Assembly (NCBI GenBank): GCA_027422505.1
Contig: JAPQWV010000001.1
Span: forward strand, 7,626,001-7,690,000
Length of the DNA stretch: 64,000 bases
Reading direction: 5' to 3'
Source of the DNA: Craterostigma plantagineum
Taxonomy: Eukaryota; Streptophyta; Magnoliopsida; Lamiales; Linderniaceae
Shown here: piece by piece, positions 10,615 to 21,733 of the stretch
How the letters are laid out: each line of letters starts with the position of its first letter
Position numbering within the stretch: the stretch's first letter is position 1
Position numbers and translations under genes: made by a program
Notes under the pieces: model-generated
The model's database searches: none
Told to the model about the DNA's origin: nothing
What the model saw: the letters and a program-made list of their open reading frames with translations, nothing else

Positions 10615-12212
10615 TAAGTGATAATGTTTCCGCTGCGCTTCAACGAAAACTTCCCCAAAAATGTAAGGACCCAGGTATGTTTGCTATCTCGATTACTATA
10701 GGGACACGAAAAATAAATAATGCCATGTTAGACTTAGGAGCGTCAATCAATGTTATGCCATTATCATTGTTTAATGAGATGAGTATGGGACCTCTTAAGT
10801 GCACCGATATATGCATTCAATTAGCAAATAGGTCCATTATTTATCCCGAAGGATTGGTTGAAGACGTGTTGGTAAAATGTGATAGATTTATTTTTCCTGC
10901 TGATTTTTATATAGTAGACATGGGTAATGAGCATGCAATTGATTCTGCTGTTATTTTATTAGGTCGATCATTCATGAAAACGGCTGAAACAAAGATAGAC
11001 GTTGATTCAGGAACTCTTACTTTTGAGTTTGATGGGGAAAAACTTACTATGAATGTATTTGATGCTATGAAATATCCTGATGAACCCGAATCCGTTAGTA
11101 TGATTGATGCATTTGTTCGAGATGATTTTGAGCGTAATTTCACTAACGACACCCTCGATTTTGTGATTAAGAGTAGTAAAACAGAAAAAGATTTGCACTT
11201 TGAAGTGAATGAAGATATCAGAGGCGCACTAATGATGTTACACGCACATCCGGAAGTTCACGATCAATCAGGTAAGAACACTTTTACGGTACCTATTTCT
11301 AACGCAAAAATTGTTCCTTCTATAGAACAGGCACCTACGTTAGAGTTGAAGGATCTACCAAAACATCTCAAGTACTGCTATTTGGGAGATGAAGAAACGT
11401 TGCCAGTCATTATTGCAAATGACTTGACCGCCATCCAAGAAGATAAATTGATACGCGTTTTGAAGGAGTACAAGAGCGCGATAGGATGGACTTTGGCCGA
11501 CATCAAAGGGATCAGTCCCTCGATATGCATGCACAGGATCCTACTTGAGTCAGATTCTAAGCCGATACGGGAGCCACAACGCAAACTCAATCCGGCCATG
11601 AAAGAGGTAGTTATGAAAGAAATTATTAAATTATTAGATATGGGGATAATATTTCCAATATCAGACAGCCAATGGGTAAGTCCAGTTCATGTGGTTCCTA
11701 AGAAATCTGGGTTTTCACTTGTGAAAAATGATAAGAATGAATTGGTACCAATGAGATTACAGACGGGTTGGCGCATGTGCATTGATTTTCGTAAGTTAAA
11801 TGCGGCTACCCGAAAGGATCATTTTCCGCTACCTTTTATCGATCAGATGCTAGAAAGACTGGCAGGTAAGTCTTTCTTTTGTTTCCTCGATGGATTTTCT
11901 GGCTATTACCAAATTGTCGTGGCACCTGAGGATCAAGAGAAAACTACTTTCACGTGTCCCTTTGGTACATTTGCATATCGTCGCATGCCTTTTGGTTTAT
12001 GTAATGCTCCTGGTACATTTCAACGATGCATGATGAGTATATTTTCTGATTTGATCGAAACATGCATTGAAATATTCATGGATGATTTTACTGTTTATGG
12101 AGATTCATTTGATCATTGCCTTGATAATTTAGTAGAAGTTCTGAACGCTGCATTGATAAAAATCTTGTACTTAACTACGAAAAATGTCACTTTATGGTTA
12201 AGGAAGGAATAG
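10569..12212 (+). pseudogene. pol: Protease and reverse transcriptase of element B
   Basis: The open frame starts in the gag end and gives a retropepsin-like protease with LDLGASINVMPLSLF (catalytic Asp in DLG) and LLGRSFMKTAETKIDV. A linker leads into RT: GWRMCIDFRKLN, FCFLDGFSGYYQI, TTFTCPFGTFAYRRMPFGLCNAPGTF and IFMDDFTVYGDSF with the catalytic Asp pair. It leaves frame near 12140 at an A run one base short. Catalytic residues of both enzymes are present. 10569 is not a true start. Confidence 0.88.
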
Positions 12213-13325
12213 TTCTAGGACATGTAGTTTCGTCAAAAGGAATTGAAGTAGACAAGGCTAAGGTCGATTTGATCTCTATTGCCATACCCCACTAATGTTC
12301 GAGAAATTCGAAGCTTTCTTGGTCATGCAGGTTTTTACAGGAGATTTATTAAGGATTTCTCGAAAATCGCTCAACCGATGTCAAGACTACTTCAGAATGA
12401 CGTACCGTTCAATTTCGGGGACGAGTGCAAGGAGGCGTTTAATAAGTTAAAGCTATTACTAACTACCGCACCGATAATCCAACCCCCAAATTGGGAGCTG
12501 CCGTTCGAGCTCATGTGTGATGCAAGTAAATACGCCGTTGGGGCTGTGCTTGGACAAAAAGACGGACGAAAAAGCCACGTCATTTATTATGCGTCAAAAA
12601 CTCTCGATTCGGCACAATGCAACTATACCATAACTGAAAAAGAGCTTTTATCTATTGTTTTTGCATTCGATAAATTTAGGTCTTATTTACTGGGATCTAA
12701 GGTTATTGTTTATTCTGACCATGCAGCTCTTAAATATTTGTTGTCAAAGAAGGAGTCAAAACCGCGCTTAATACGATGGATTTTGTTGCTCCAAGAGTTT
12801 GATTGGGAGATCAAGGATCGCAAAGGCGTGGACAACTCCGTGGCGGACCACCTGAGCCGTTTGATTCTCGACGAAGAGCCACTGTCTATTTCTGAAACGT
12901 TTCCAGATGAGCAATTATTTCGCCTTCAAGGTAAGGAATATCAAGAACCCTGGTTTGCCGATATAGTTAATTACTTGGTAAGTGGTGTATTACCTTCACA
13001 TTTGAGCTCCTCAAGGAAAAATAAAATTAAAAGCGATTCGAAATATTACATGTGGGACGAGCCATATTTGTGGAAAATTGGCTCGGACCAAATAATACGT
13101 AGGTGTGTTGCAAATGATGAAATTAATGATATTCTCACTCATTGTCATACATATGCATGCGGAGGACATTTCGGACCTAAAAGAACTGCTAGGAAAATTT
13201 TAGATTGTGGATTTTATTGGGAATCTATTTTAAAGATGCTTATTTATTTTGCAAGAGTTGTCCTAATTGTCAAAGAACAGGTACAATTTCTTTTAGAGAT
13301 GAAATGCCACAAAATCCAATATTAG
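12213..13325 (+). pseudogene. pol: RT end, RNase H and integrase N-terminus of element B
   Basis: After a disturbed stretch at 12140-12290 with two frame changes, the frame from 12279 shows [14 protein letters not shown] (RT connection). RNase H follows: [39 protein letters not shown] and the DHLSRL end. The integrase zinc region begins ([12 protein letters not shown]). It is cut off near 13235 by a T run one base short; the next frame takes over at 13205-13240. Confidence 0.85.
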
Positions 13326-13843
13326 TTTGTGAAATTTTTGATGTATGGGGAATGGATTTTATGGGACCTTTTCCAAGTTCGTTTGGTTTTCTTTATATTT
13401 TGCTTGCCGTTGATTATGTGTCGAAGTGGGTAGAAGCAAAGGCTACCCGAACTAACGATTCTAAAGTTGTTGTAGGATTTCTTAAATCAAACATCTTTAG
13501 TAGGTTCGGAATTCCTCGTGCAATTATAAGCGACCAAGGCACACATTTTTGCAATCGCACGGTGGAAGCGCTCATGCGCAAATACGGAGTACATCATCGG
13601 CTGGCCACTACTTATCACCCACAATCAAACGGACAAGCTGAAGTTTCAAATAGGGAGGTCAAGAATATTTTGGAGAAAACCGTGAACCCGAATCGTAAGG
13701 ATTGGAGCTTGCGATTAGACGATGCACTTTGGGCGTACCGTACTGCTTTTAAAACTCCAATCGGAATGACGCCGTATCGCCTGGTTTTCGGTAAGATGTG
13801 CATTTACCAGTTGAAATTGAACATCGTGCTTTTTGGGCAGTGA
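13205..13843 (+). pseudogene. pol: Integrase core of element B
   Basis: Carries the second half of the zinc motif ([11 protein letters not shown]) and the DDE core: D in [12 protein letters not shown] in [11 protein letters not shown] and E in [13 protein letters not shown]. It ends in the conserved [22 protein letters not shown] block. A C missing near 13800 shifts the frame. Confidence 0.87.
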
Positions 13844-14240
13844 AACAGTGCAACATGGAAGCCACAAAAGCCGGTGAGGAGCGAAAATTTCAGCTACAGG
13901 AACTTGAAGAAATTCGCCTAGAAGCCTATGAGAATGCGAGAATGTACAAGGAACGCACGAAGCAATTTCATGACAAACTCCTACATAAAAAAGAATTCAT
14001 GGTAGGACAAAAAGTTCTCCTCTACAATTCAAGGCTGAAATTCATGCCAGGTAAGCTCAAATCTCGTTGGATGGGACCATATATTGTTAAAATATTTTTC
14101 CAAATGGCGTTATTGAAATCGAAAGCATATCTTCTAACACATGTTTCAAGGTAAATGGTCATAGGCTTAAACCTTATTTTGAGAATGATTTTATGGCTTG
14201 TGTGGAAGAAATCAAGCTGCGCCCACCCATTTATGCTTGA
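13798..14240 (+). pseudogene. pol: Integrase C-terminus of element B
   Basis: Frame 13798-14154 has [15 protein letters not shown], the [15 protein letters not shown] helix and KVLLYNSRLKFMPGKLKSRWMGP, a chromo/SH3-like C-terminal domain typical of Athila integrases. An A run one base short near 14090 ends this frame. Continuation in the next frame leads to a stop at 14238-14240. Confidence 0.82.
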
Positions 14241-14283
14241 CGTTGAAGAACGGAGACTACGTCTAGCCAAAGACGTTAAACAA

Positions 14284-14309
14284 AAGCGCTCATTGGGAGG
14301 CAACCCAAT
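14284..14309 (+). other. Conserved hairpin downstream of integrase, element B
   Basis: AAGCGCT, one base, then ATTGGGAGGCAACCCAAT. It folds as a six-base-pair stem with loop AGGCAA, 44 bases after the integrase stop. Shared with element A (4235-4258). Confidence 0.6.
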
Positions 14310-14587
14310 ATTATCCTATTTATTTTGTTATCGCAATATTTCCGTTTTATCTATGTTTTCAATGATGATTAAGCAGGTTTTCTCTCGGCTCGGTGTGCTA
14401 CAAGATCTCACTAGGCTCTGGAACAAATATCTTCTCGCTCGGAATTTCTCTACGACTCCATCACTGTCAGGGAAGTTTATTTTCAGTACCACTTTTTTCA
14501 CTTCTTCACATCTACTCTGAAATATTAAAATGCAAATTAGGGTGGGAATCTGTGGATTTTAGCTACTATTTTCATTAGAATTCTACA

Positions 14588-14627
14588 TTGAGGACAATGC
14601 AGAGTTTAGGTGTGGGGGTGGGGGAGG
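14588..14627 (+). other. Internal polypurine-tract module of element B
   Basis: TTGAGGACAA, a spacer, then GTGTGGGGGTGGGGGAGG. It duplicates the organisation of the LTR-adjacent module (15838-15871) 1.25 kb upstream of it. Confidence 0.6.
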
Positions 14628-15837
14628 TTTCTCATGTTAATTGATGAATACATATCTTGTCTCGAGCAAACCGATGTGCGTTAATTAGAACATGAGAGAA
14701 ACAATTTGGAATAACTATTTGGTATTAGGATGATTATTCTTTTTCTTCAATTAATTTAAAACCGGATGCGCAAGAGTCGACACAAAGCCTACTTAAATAT
14801 GTGAGATTTGAGCCTTAAAAAAAAGAGTATTTATCTTTATACTCAGTTTTTTCTTTACGAGAGTATCACATATGTTTCGAATATTCTAGAACTTGCTCTA
14901 TTATACATGTTGATATCATTGGAGGCTTTTTGTGTACAAAAGTGATTAAGGCACTTAGGATTAAGCCATTGGCCTCACACTGACCCTACCTTCAATATTT
15001 TCCACTTAGTGAGCCAATTTGAGCCTTAAGCCTTATTTTTCTTGTTGAATTTAAGCCACTATATTTACCCATATATATCCTTTTGGCTTTCTTTTTCAAC
15101 CCATTGTCGGATTGGATGAGTTATTAATTGCTTAGATTCCACCATTTCGAGATTGATAATAAACTAATGAGTCCAGATATGTGATATTAGGAGTCTTTTA
15201 GTTATAGCGGGAAAAAAAAAAGAGCGAATACGAAAAAAAAAAGGAAAAAAAAATATGTATTCGAAAAAAAAAGAGAGAAAAAAAAAAGAAAAAGAAATTC
15301 ATAAAAAAATATATATTAAGTGCTAGTTAGTTTTGTCTATATTGGGAAGCTTTGAGTTGTCTTGAAAATGAAACCGTAGCATGTTAGTATGATCAGAGTA
15401 ATTCTCGAATTAGTCATGCGTCATGGTAAATTCGTGGGATTTAGTGACTAAATAATCATCTGGTCCGATAATTTTGACCTACTTTCCCAAATTATCCCAC
15501 CTAATCCCTAAGCCCCATTACAACCAAATGAAAGACCTTTTGATTTGTACGTTTAAGTCGCCACGTGAATACAATGTGATATGTTAGCAAGCATATGGTA
15601 ATATCGTTTCATAGTGTTGATTTGAGCGTATACACATATATCCCATAAACACTTTGAGCGCATTGAGGGAATTCATGTGAGAGTTGTTGATTTTTGTGGC
15701 GTTCAAGCTTTACTGAGATTGTCGAAAATTGATATGATTGTCTAGTGCTAAATATTATGAATAATTGCTATCTCTAGGGCAAATTAATGCATGTTGGGGA
15801 ACTCATTGATTAGATTGTTTTCATCTTGGGTAAATGC

Positions 15838-15871
15838 TTGAGGACAAGCATTATTTAAGTGTGGGGGAATT
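15838..15871 (+). other. 3' polypurine tract module of element B
   Basis: TTGAGGACAAGC, a spacer, then TTAAGTGTGGGGGAATT directly against the 3' LTR. Expected plus-strand primer. Confidence 0.85.
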
Positions 15872-17410
15872 TGATAAGAATACAAAAATACATGATATTT
15901 GGGCACGTACTATTTCGATTTGTAACATATATTGTGCTAATTCTACTTTATTTGATGTTTGATCTCAAAAGAACAGTAAAGAGAAGATGATGGCTTTGCA
16001 TGTGTTTATGTGGATAACAAATCATCTACGGAGTCACTAAGAGATAAGGAAATAAAAAAATGAAAAGACCCAAAGGGGCTTGTGACAAGATATCATACAC
16101 GCACAAATTGTTTGTGTGGAGCCTACAACATCAATCATTGATACAACAAGAACGAAGAAGCACTTACATAAAAGCTTGAGCACATAATATCACTTTCAAT
16201 GAGGAGTCATCAAACTCTCGAGCAGAATATCACGCGCGCGGCTCAATGAAGAAATATTACAAAGAGAATCATCTTATGGCTGCATGGTGTGGATTTTTAG
16301 ACGGCTGTGCAAGAAAAGAAAAAAAAAAGAAAACAAAGAAGAGAAGATTAGCAAGCATCTCACAATCAAGCAAACAGCTCAAGATCGATACACACTGCTC
16401 GAGGAAGGAAAAATAAGAAAAAGAGAGATACACATATTGATCTTATGGCTGCGCAAGATATCTTATGGCTGCACTTGTCGCTGAAATAAGAAAAAGATGG
16501 ATCCGACCATTTGCTATATAAGCGATCGAGTGAGAGTGAGTAAAAGAAACATGAGTACTTTCTTTTCTTTCTATATATTTTATAGAGCAGCGAGAGTTTT
16601 AGCAGTGGAGAAGAGTCTTAGAGATAACGAGTCATGTAGCTAGTAATTTCAAGTCTGTTCCTTATTCTGTCGTTTATTTTTCAGATTTTGTCAAGTTTGC
16701 AATTTCGTGTGGTCTTATTTCACAGTTCAAGTCCCTAGTTAATTATCATAATCTCTGGTCCAATCCCAAGCTAAGCTAGCCCTTTATTTCACTAATTATC
16801 AAGAAGCTTCTTCGTCACTTAGTAGCATATGTGAGAGCAAATCATTTCTTACGTATTGTTTGTGTTTAAATATTATTAAAGCAGCTTTGAATCATGTCTG
16901 TTGTTCACCACACGAGTTTTATTAGTGTAGTTATATCACAGTTTGAAAACTGAGCTGTGTGTGTAATAAATTTCTTCACTGAGATTACTCACGAATGTTT
17001 TCCATCGGTTCAACACTGGGATTAAGCCAATCCATTTACTCATTTCCGCCATGCGCTTGTCAGAGATAAAAATTACACTGGTCGTAAGTTTATTTTCGAT
17101 CTATTCAATATGTCGATTATTTCATATACGTATCGATTAATATGTTTATTGGGCAATCCCTTCGACTTTTATTCAGTTTCGATATTTAGTCTTCTTTTCG
17201 TTCGCTAGTGCGTTCAAAACCAACAAGAAAACCCCCCATTAATATTATAACTATTATTATCATATTATTATTAATACTATTATTATTATTATATTGTTAG
17301 CGATCGAATTAGAAACTAGAAATAAATCAACCATTTTCCCCGGACGATCCTTACTTACGCTATACTAGTGAGGTTATAAATTTTATTTTTGGCCGTTTAC
17401 GACGCGACCA
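15872..17410 (+). repeat. 3' LTR of element B
   Basis: 1539 bp, near-identical to 7275-8819. By eye it differs by a handful of substitutions, single-base length changes in A and T runs, and one 3-bp length change in the (TTA)n patch. It ends GCGACCA followed by the TSD. Confidence 0.95.
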
Positions 17411-17415
17411 ACGGG
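17411..17415. repeat. Target-site duplication of element B (right copy)
   Basis: ACGGG, identical to 7270-7274. Element A's coding sequence resumes here. Confidence 0.92.
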
Positions 17416-18066
17416 CTCGTCGACTTCCTCCCCACACTCATCGATCGCCATAAGTGTGTGCATGTCGTGATCATCGACCTGTGACAGACCTTGCACGGAA
17501 AGGAGAAAGTCGCAGTCAAATACGTCTAAAAAGTAGCATTTATCATCTTGCTCGCTACTCTTTTTCATCGAGTCGGCCATATTAAAAGTAACTTTCTCGC
17601 CGTCTACTGTCAAGGTCAATGTCCCATTCCTAACGTCTATCATGGTCTCCCCCGTTGCTAAGAACGGTCTACCTAAGATCAAGGGAACATTTTCGTCTTC
17701 CTCCATATCTAAAATAACGAAATCAGCAGGGATCACAAATTTATCGACCTTGACTAGGACATCCTCGATAACACCTCGAGGGTACTTTAATGACCTATCA
17801 GCTAATTGGAGGCTCATCCTAGTGGGTCGTGGTTCACCTAGACCTAAGCGCTTAAACATAGAATATGGCATGAGATTAATACTAGCGCCTAGATCAGCTA
17901 ACGCACGCTCAATCACTAAATCTCCTATAAGACAGGGAATAGTAAAACTCCCTGGATCCTTAAGCTTCTTCGGGATCTTGCTTTGGAGAATCGCCGAGCA
18001 CTCTCCTCGTAGGCAGACGGTGGAGACGTGTTCGAGCTTCCTTCTGTTCGTCAGCAAGTCCTTCAA
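17411..18066 (-). pseudogene. pol: Protease of element A, cut by element B
   Basis: Frame with LADLGASINLMPYSMF (catalytic Asp in DLG), LQLADRSLKYPRGVIEDVLVK and PLILGRPFLATGETMIDV, the retropepsin-like domain of Athila elements. It has no start codon of its own; it follows gag after a one-base loss in the TC run at about 18070. It is truncated at the TSD by B; the last residues of the open frame (to 17383) come from B's LTR. Confidence 0.88.
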
Positions 18067-20006
18067 GACTTGGCGAAGCTGGGCATCTGCGTAATAGCTT
18101 CAACAAATGGTAAGTTAATATGCAACTCCTTACACATACCCATAAATTTACCAAACTGCGCCTCATTCTTGTCCTTTTTCAGTCGGGCCGGATACGGGAT
18201 CTTCGGCTGGTATGGTTTCACCGGTGGCCGCTGGATCTCCGTCACCTTTTCCTTCTCAGGCTCGACCTTCTCCTTCTCAGCTTCGGCCTTCTCGACATCG
18301 TCGCCTCTGATCTCCTCTACTTCGGGTTCGTCGTGGCTCTCGAAGCTGGCGTTCTCCTTGGCCTTCTTCTTGGCGGGCACTTCTTGCAACTCTCGCCCAT
18401 TCCTCAGCGTCACCGCCTTGCAGTACTCCTTGGGATTCGGCTCGGTGTAGCTTGGGAGCGATCCCTGAGTGCGCCCCGCCAACTGCTTCGCCATCTGTCC
18501 CATCTGTTGCTCCAGCTTCTTGAGCGAGGCGTCCGTGTTCTGAGCACGCAAGTCGTTCGCCTCCATGTACTCCTCCATCTTCGTCATTCGGCTTTCGTGG
18601 GCTGCAGTGGTGCTACTGAAATTCGTGAGAAGCGTCTTCATCATGTCCTTCATCTCCCTCATGTCGTCGGATCCTCCCGCGGGCGCATTCTGGTACTGTC
18701 GTGGCGGCCCGTTTTGGAATCCGGAAGGCCTAGGCTGAAATCCAGGCGGTCCTTGCCCCTGGTTGTTCTGATTCCCGTATGCCAGGTTGGGATGCACTCG
18801 GGGCTGGTAACTCCGCTGGCCTCCTTGGTAATTGCCCATATAGTCTACGTGCTCCAACGGCTGCCCAAGTTGGCAATCTGAGGTCTCGTGGGCTGTGCCG
18901 CAAATCCCGCACAATGGCACGTAAGTCGTGTGGTGTGTCGGTGTGGTGGTCGTCACGGCATTCACGGGCTGAGTCTGCCCGGACTTGGGAAGTAATGCAC
19001 CAATCACTGTCTGCAACTGTGAGTTCGTCGAAGCGATTTGCTGCTGGAGCGCCTCGATCTTGGCATTAGTGGCCGTCTCCTCGCTAACTCCGAACACACC
19101 GGTTGTCTTCATTCGGGCATTGCCCCTCATGAAACTGTTCCTCGAGTAGTCCTCAATCAAATTCCACGCGTCAGTGGCGTTGACCTTCACGAGCCCTCCT
19201 CCTGCGGCTCCGTTTAACATATGGACCGTCTGATCATTGAGCCCCTCGTGGAATCGGTTGATCTGGGCTGCCTTCGACATCCCGTGCTGTGGGCACCTCT
19301 TCAGTAGCGCCTTGTAACGCTCCCACACCTCATACAAGTTTTCGGAATCCTTCTGGTGGAACAGAGAAATCTCCGTCTTCAATCTTAACACCTTTGTGAG
19401 TCGGAAGTAGTGGTTGATGAAGGCGGCTCGCATCTCCTCCCAGGTAGTGATCGATCTGGGCGGCAACATATCCAACCAGTCTCTCGCCCTGAACTTGAGC
19501 GAGAACGGAAACAGCATCAATTTGATTGCATCGCCCGGGACACCGTTGATATTGATGGTGTCGGTCACCGTCAGAAACGCCTTCAGATGGGAGTAAGGGT
19601 CGTCATCGGGGTTTCCCTCGAACTGGGCCGTCTGGAATATCATCTGAAGCCAAGAGTGCTTCAGCTCGAAGTTGTTGTTTTCGATCGGCGGGATGACAAT
19701 CGCCGACTCCGTACCGCCTAGCGCGGCATTCTTGAGGAGGTCATGAAGTGATGGTTCCTCCTCGGGAAATGTATGGACGGGCACTCGGTGGTCCGCCATG
19801 TCTACTTCTGTGTAGGGACTATCTACGGCTGCCTCTACACGTGAATTTTGGATGGATTCCTGCGAACTATCCTCTGAATAGCTAACTAAGCAGTCCTGAG
19901 AGCTAGTGGAGGCTCCTTCGGTATCGTACTTAAGCTTCCTTCTCAACTTTCGTTCGAAATCCGGGTCTGCGTCAACGATGGGGCCCGATGGATGGCTTCG
20001 GGTCAT
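18063..20006 (-). CDS. gag: gag of element A
   Basis: About 647 residues from the ATG at 20006 (MTRSHPSGP...DFERKLRRK); the open frame runs to 20111 only via a TTG. The capsid-like gag domain has WEEMRAAFINHYFR and NLYEVWERYKALLKRCPQHGM. A Cys/His cluster CGICGTAHETSDC acts as the knuckle. A Pro/Asn/Gln-rich stretch, a coiled coil (MTKMEEYMEAN...LEQQMGQMAKQL) and a Lys/Glu-rich segment follow. It builds the virus-like particle and binds element RNA. It ends at 18063 because of a one-base loss; related elements usually run straight into protease. The long antisense frames here are shadows of this gene. Confidence 0.9.
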   Translation of the reverse strand: MTRSHPSGPIVDADPDFERKLRRKLKYDTEGASTSSQDCLVSYSEDSSQESIQNSRVEAAVDSPYTEVDMADHRVPVHTFPEEEPSLHDLLKNAALGGTESAIVIPPIENNNFELKHSWLQMIFQTAQFEGNPDDDPYSHLKAFLTVTDTININGVPGDAIKLMLFPFSLKFRARDWLDMLPPRSITTWEEMRAAFINHYFRLTKVLRLKTEISLFHQKDSENLYEVWERYKALLKRCPQHGMSKAAQINRFHEGLNDQTVHMLNGAAGGGLVKVNATDAWNLIEDYSRNSFMRGNARMKTTGVFGVSEETATNAKIEALQQQIASTNSQLQTVIGALLPKSGQTQPVNAVTTTTPTHHTTYVPLCGICGTAHETSDCQLGQPLEHVDYMGNYQGGQRSYQPRVHPNLAYGNQNNQGQGPPGFQPRPSGFQNGPPRQYQNAPAGGSDDMREMKDMMKTLLTNFSSTTAAHESRMTKMEEYMEANDLRAQNTDASLKKLEQQMGQMAKQLAGRTQGSLPSYTEPNPKEYCKAVTLRNGRELQEVPAKKKAKENASFESHDEPEVEEIRGDDVEKAEAEKEKVEPEKEKVTEIQRPPVKPYQPKIPYPARLKKDKNEAQFGKFMGMCKELHINLPFVEAITQMPSFAKS

Positions 20007-20218
20007 TCCCCGCTGAATCGTACCTACAATGAGTGTGAAACAAAAATTAGCGAAGAAGTAAACAAATACGTCGAATAAGAATACGAAATCAATAGTGACG
20101 CAGGAAAACAACTAACGCAAATAACACAAATAACGCAAATAGTAAAAAAAAAACAAAGAAAACGTCAAAATAAAAGTGGCTAAAGTACCGAACTACGGTG
20201 TTCCTAATATCAATTTAT

Positions 20219-20236
20219 TCCCCGGCAACGGCGCCA
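20219..20236 (-). other. Primer-binding site of A (tRNA-Asp)
   Basis: The minus strand reads TGGCGCCGTTGCCGGGGA, six bases inside the 5' LTR. Complementary to tRNA-Asp, as in element B. Confidence 0.9.
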
Positions 20237-21193
20237 AAAACTTGATCGACACATGGTGTGTGAATGGAAAGTGCGACAAGTGATAAATAAAACGTATACC
20301 TAATTACTATCACCGACGTGCGATAGGCAGTGGACCTATCGTTTGTAGTGCATTAAAGTGAGTTAACGAGTATCGAACACAAGGAATAAATTGAGTACTA
20401 GTAATGACCTATCGACTCGATATTTAGCCTAAATAAAGTGCGCAAATTGTTTGACGACTTAACCTAACAGATCGCTCCTAAATCAACCAGAAATTCAAAG
20501 AACGCGACTAACTGATGCGAAAGTTTTCAGATGATAAAGACGTGCTCGGGATTCGAATCCTGCTAGGTATTATCGGCTAAGACAGTAAAATTGCTCCTAA
20601 GTGCTTAAGACTAAATCGCAGTAATTTCCTATCCGCTCGCGAATTTGCTGTCGCCCTAAACGCTCGCGGGGATCTAAAATTCAATAATTACTAACGGCGA
20701 GGATCGAGTATTTGCTTTCGCCCTATACTCGAATCCTATCTTCTATGAACGGCCTAAACGTTGTTTAGCTGTCGCCCTAAACGTTTTTCCACACAATCAC
20801 TTTAACACATAGACATATTAAAGCAACGAAACTTATTCATAGAACGATAAATAGTCAAAAACACAAAGTCACGATAATATATGTCTTAACTACGAAATAT
20901 CCTAGCGTTCATCTAATCCCGAACGCAACGGGGATTTAGCTACGCATAATTGAAGGAGAAACAACTAAAGAATTAAAAGATAAGGATGAAGAACTCATGA
21001 TCTTTCCTACTGATGAATCTGAGGTGATCTCGTGGAAAGATCTTCGTTCTTCGTTAATTCGGCGCGAATTCTTCGTTGATCCGTCTCTTACGCTCCGGGA
21101 CGGGATTTCCTGTTCTTTTCGCCCTAATTTCATCTCTGAATGGTTGGGAATTGATCTCTGGTGAGTTGTGCCCTTTCTGGGACGAATTTGGGC

Positions 21194-21201
21194 TTTTTAT
21201 A
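21194..21201 (-). promoter_or_regulatory. TATA box in the LTR of A
   Basis: TATAAAAA on the minus strand, about 530 bp into the LTR, immediately downstream of the GTCACGGCCGTGAC array. Likely start region for the genomic RNA of A. Confidence 0.6.
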
Positions 21202-21209
21202 GCGATTCC

Positions 21210-21540
21210 CGTGACGGTCACGGCCTGGGACATGGGCCGTCATGGCCGTGACCATGGCCGACTTAACTTGATATGCTCACTGCCCAATGTCACGGTCACG
21301 TGCAAAATCCGTCACGGCTGTGACCGTCTTGAGTCGACCTCTCTGCCGTGTGTCACGGTCTGGTGCAAGGGTCGTCACGGCCGTGACCTAGGGTACTGTC
21401 TTCGTCCTGATTTTCTGCCGAGAGTCACGGTCTGGTGCAAGGTCCGTCACGGCGGTGACCTAAGACAGTGTCTCATGTTCGGCCTCTGGTGGGTGTCACG
21501 GCCAAGTGCATGGGGTGTCACGGCCGTGACACATGGCAGT
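21210..21540. repeat. GTCACGGCCGTGAC palindrome array in U3 of A
   Basis: At least seven perfect or degenerate copies (such as GTCACGGCCGTGAC, GTCACGGCTGTGAC and GTCACGGTCTGG) over 330 bp, directly upstream of the LTR TATA box. The same motif forms the internal array at 3797-4190. Probably cis-regulatory. Confidence 0.8.
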
Positions 21541-21733
21541 GATCTTCATTTTTGCACCGTTTTGCCTCGTTTTTGCACCGTTTTGCCTCGTTTTTGCTCC
21601 GTTTCGTCCTAGACTCCTTTAACATAAGCATAAGTGTAAATATGGCGAATAAATGCATAAATTCATTGCTAAAGTTCTATTATACCCCAAATAAATCCTA
21701 TGATAAACGCACTGAAATACGTTTATCAATAAC

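Larger units (their letters stand above)
14241..15837 (+). other. Non-coding 3' region of element B
   Basis: Contains the conserved AAGCGCT-hairpin block, an internal polypurine module, and an A-rich low-complexity patch (15210-15310). I see no frame resembling an Athila ORF-1; if this lineage carried one, it is absent here. Confidence 0.7.
7275..17410 (+). mobile_element. Element B: complete Athila-type Gypsy retrotransposon nested in A
   Basis: A 10,136-bp plus-strand element with TG...CA LTRs, an Asp PBS, gag, protease, RT, RNase H, integrase, a long non-coding 3' region and a polypurine tract, bounded by TSD ACGGG. By eye the two LTRs differ by only about five or six substitutions and a few small indels over 1.54 kb, so the insertion is recent. 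Even so, gag-pol has one nonsense codon and at least six frame breaks. It carries no env-position frame. It may be a defective copy moved by proteins from relatives. Confidence 0.95.
1..21728 (-). mobile_element. Element A: Athila-type Ty3/Gypsy LTR retrotransposon, interrupted by B
   Basis: A minus-strand Gypsy element running from before the window to 21728. In element order it has a 5' LTR (20243-21728), tRNA-Asp PBS, gag, protease, RT, RNase H, integrase, a repeat-rich spacer, an Athila ORF-1-like frame in the env position, a 3' polypurine tract and the last 163 bp of the 3' LTR. Bases 7275-17410 are a later insertion (element B). The domain order (protease-RT-RNase H-integrase), the DLGAS protease motif and the Asp PBS are typical of the Athila lineage. 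The coding region carries at least three single-base frameshifts, so this copy looks non-autonomous as written. Its insertion target is element C. The 5 bp after the LTR are ATAAC; the matching duplication would lie left of the window. Confidence 0.93.
20243..21728 (-). repeat. 5' LTR of element A
   Basis: 1486 bp, TGATCGACAC...TTTATCA on the plus strand. It contains a TATA box (21194-21201, minus strand), a palindrome array upstream of it, and short tandem copies of a TTTTGCACCGTTTTGCCTCG-like unit at 21549-21600. Its right end matches 1-163. Confidence 0.93.

Noticed and set aside
18120..18881. 253-codon plus-strand frame, with others at 2394-2771, 19410-19721 and 17642-18094
   Set aside because: Antisense to the gag, protease or ORF-1-like genes of A; the composition follows the codons of the real gene and no protein family is recognisable.
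20219..20236. tRNA-like sequences at 8825, 20219, 45599 and 49708
   Set aside because: These are 12-18-nt primer-binding sites next to LTRs, not tRNA genes; no cloverleaf follows.
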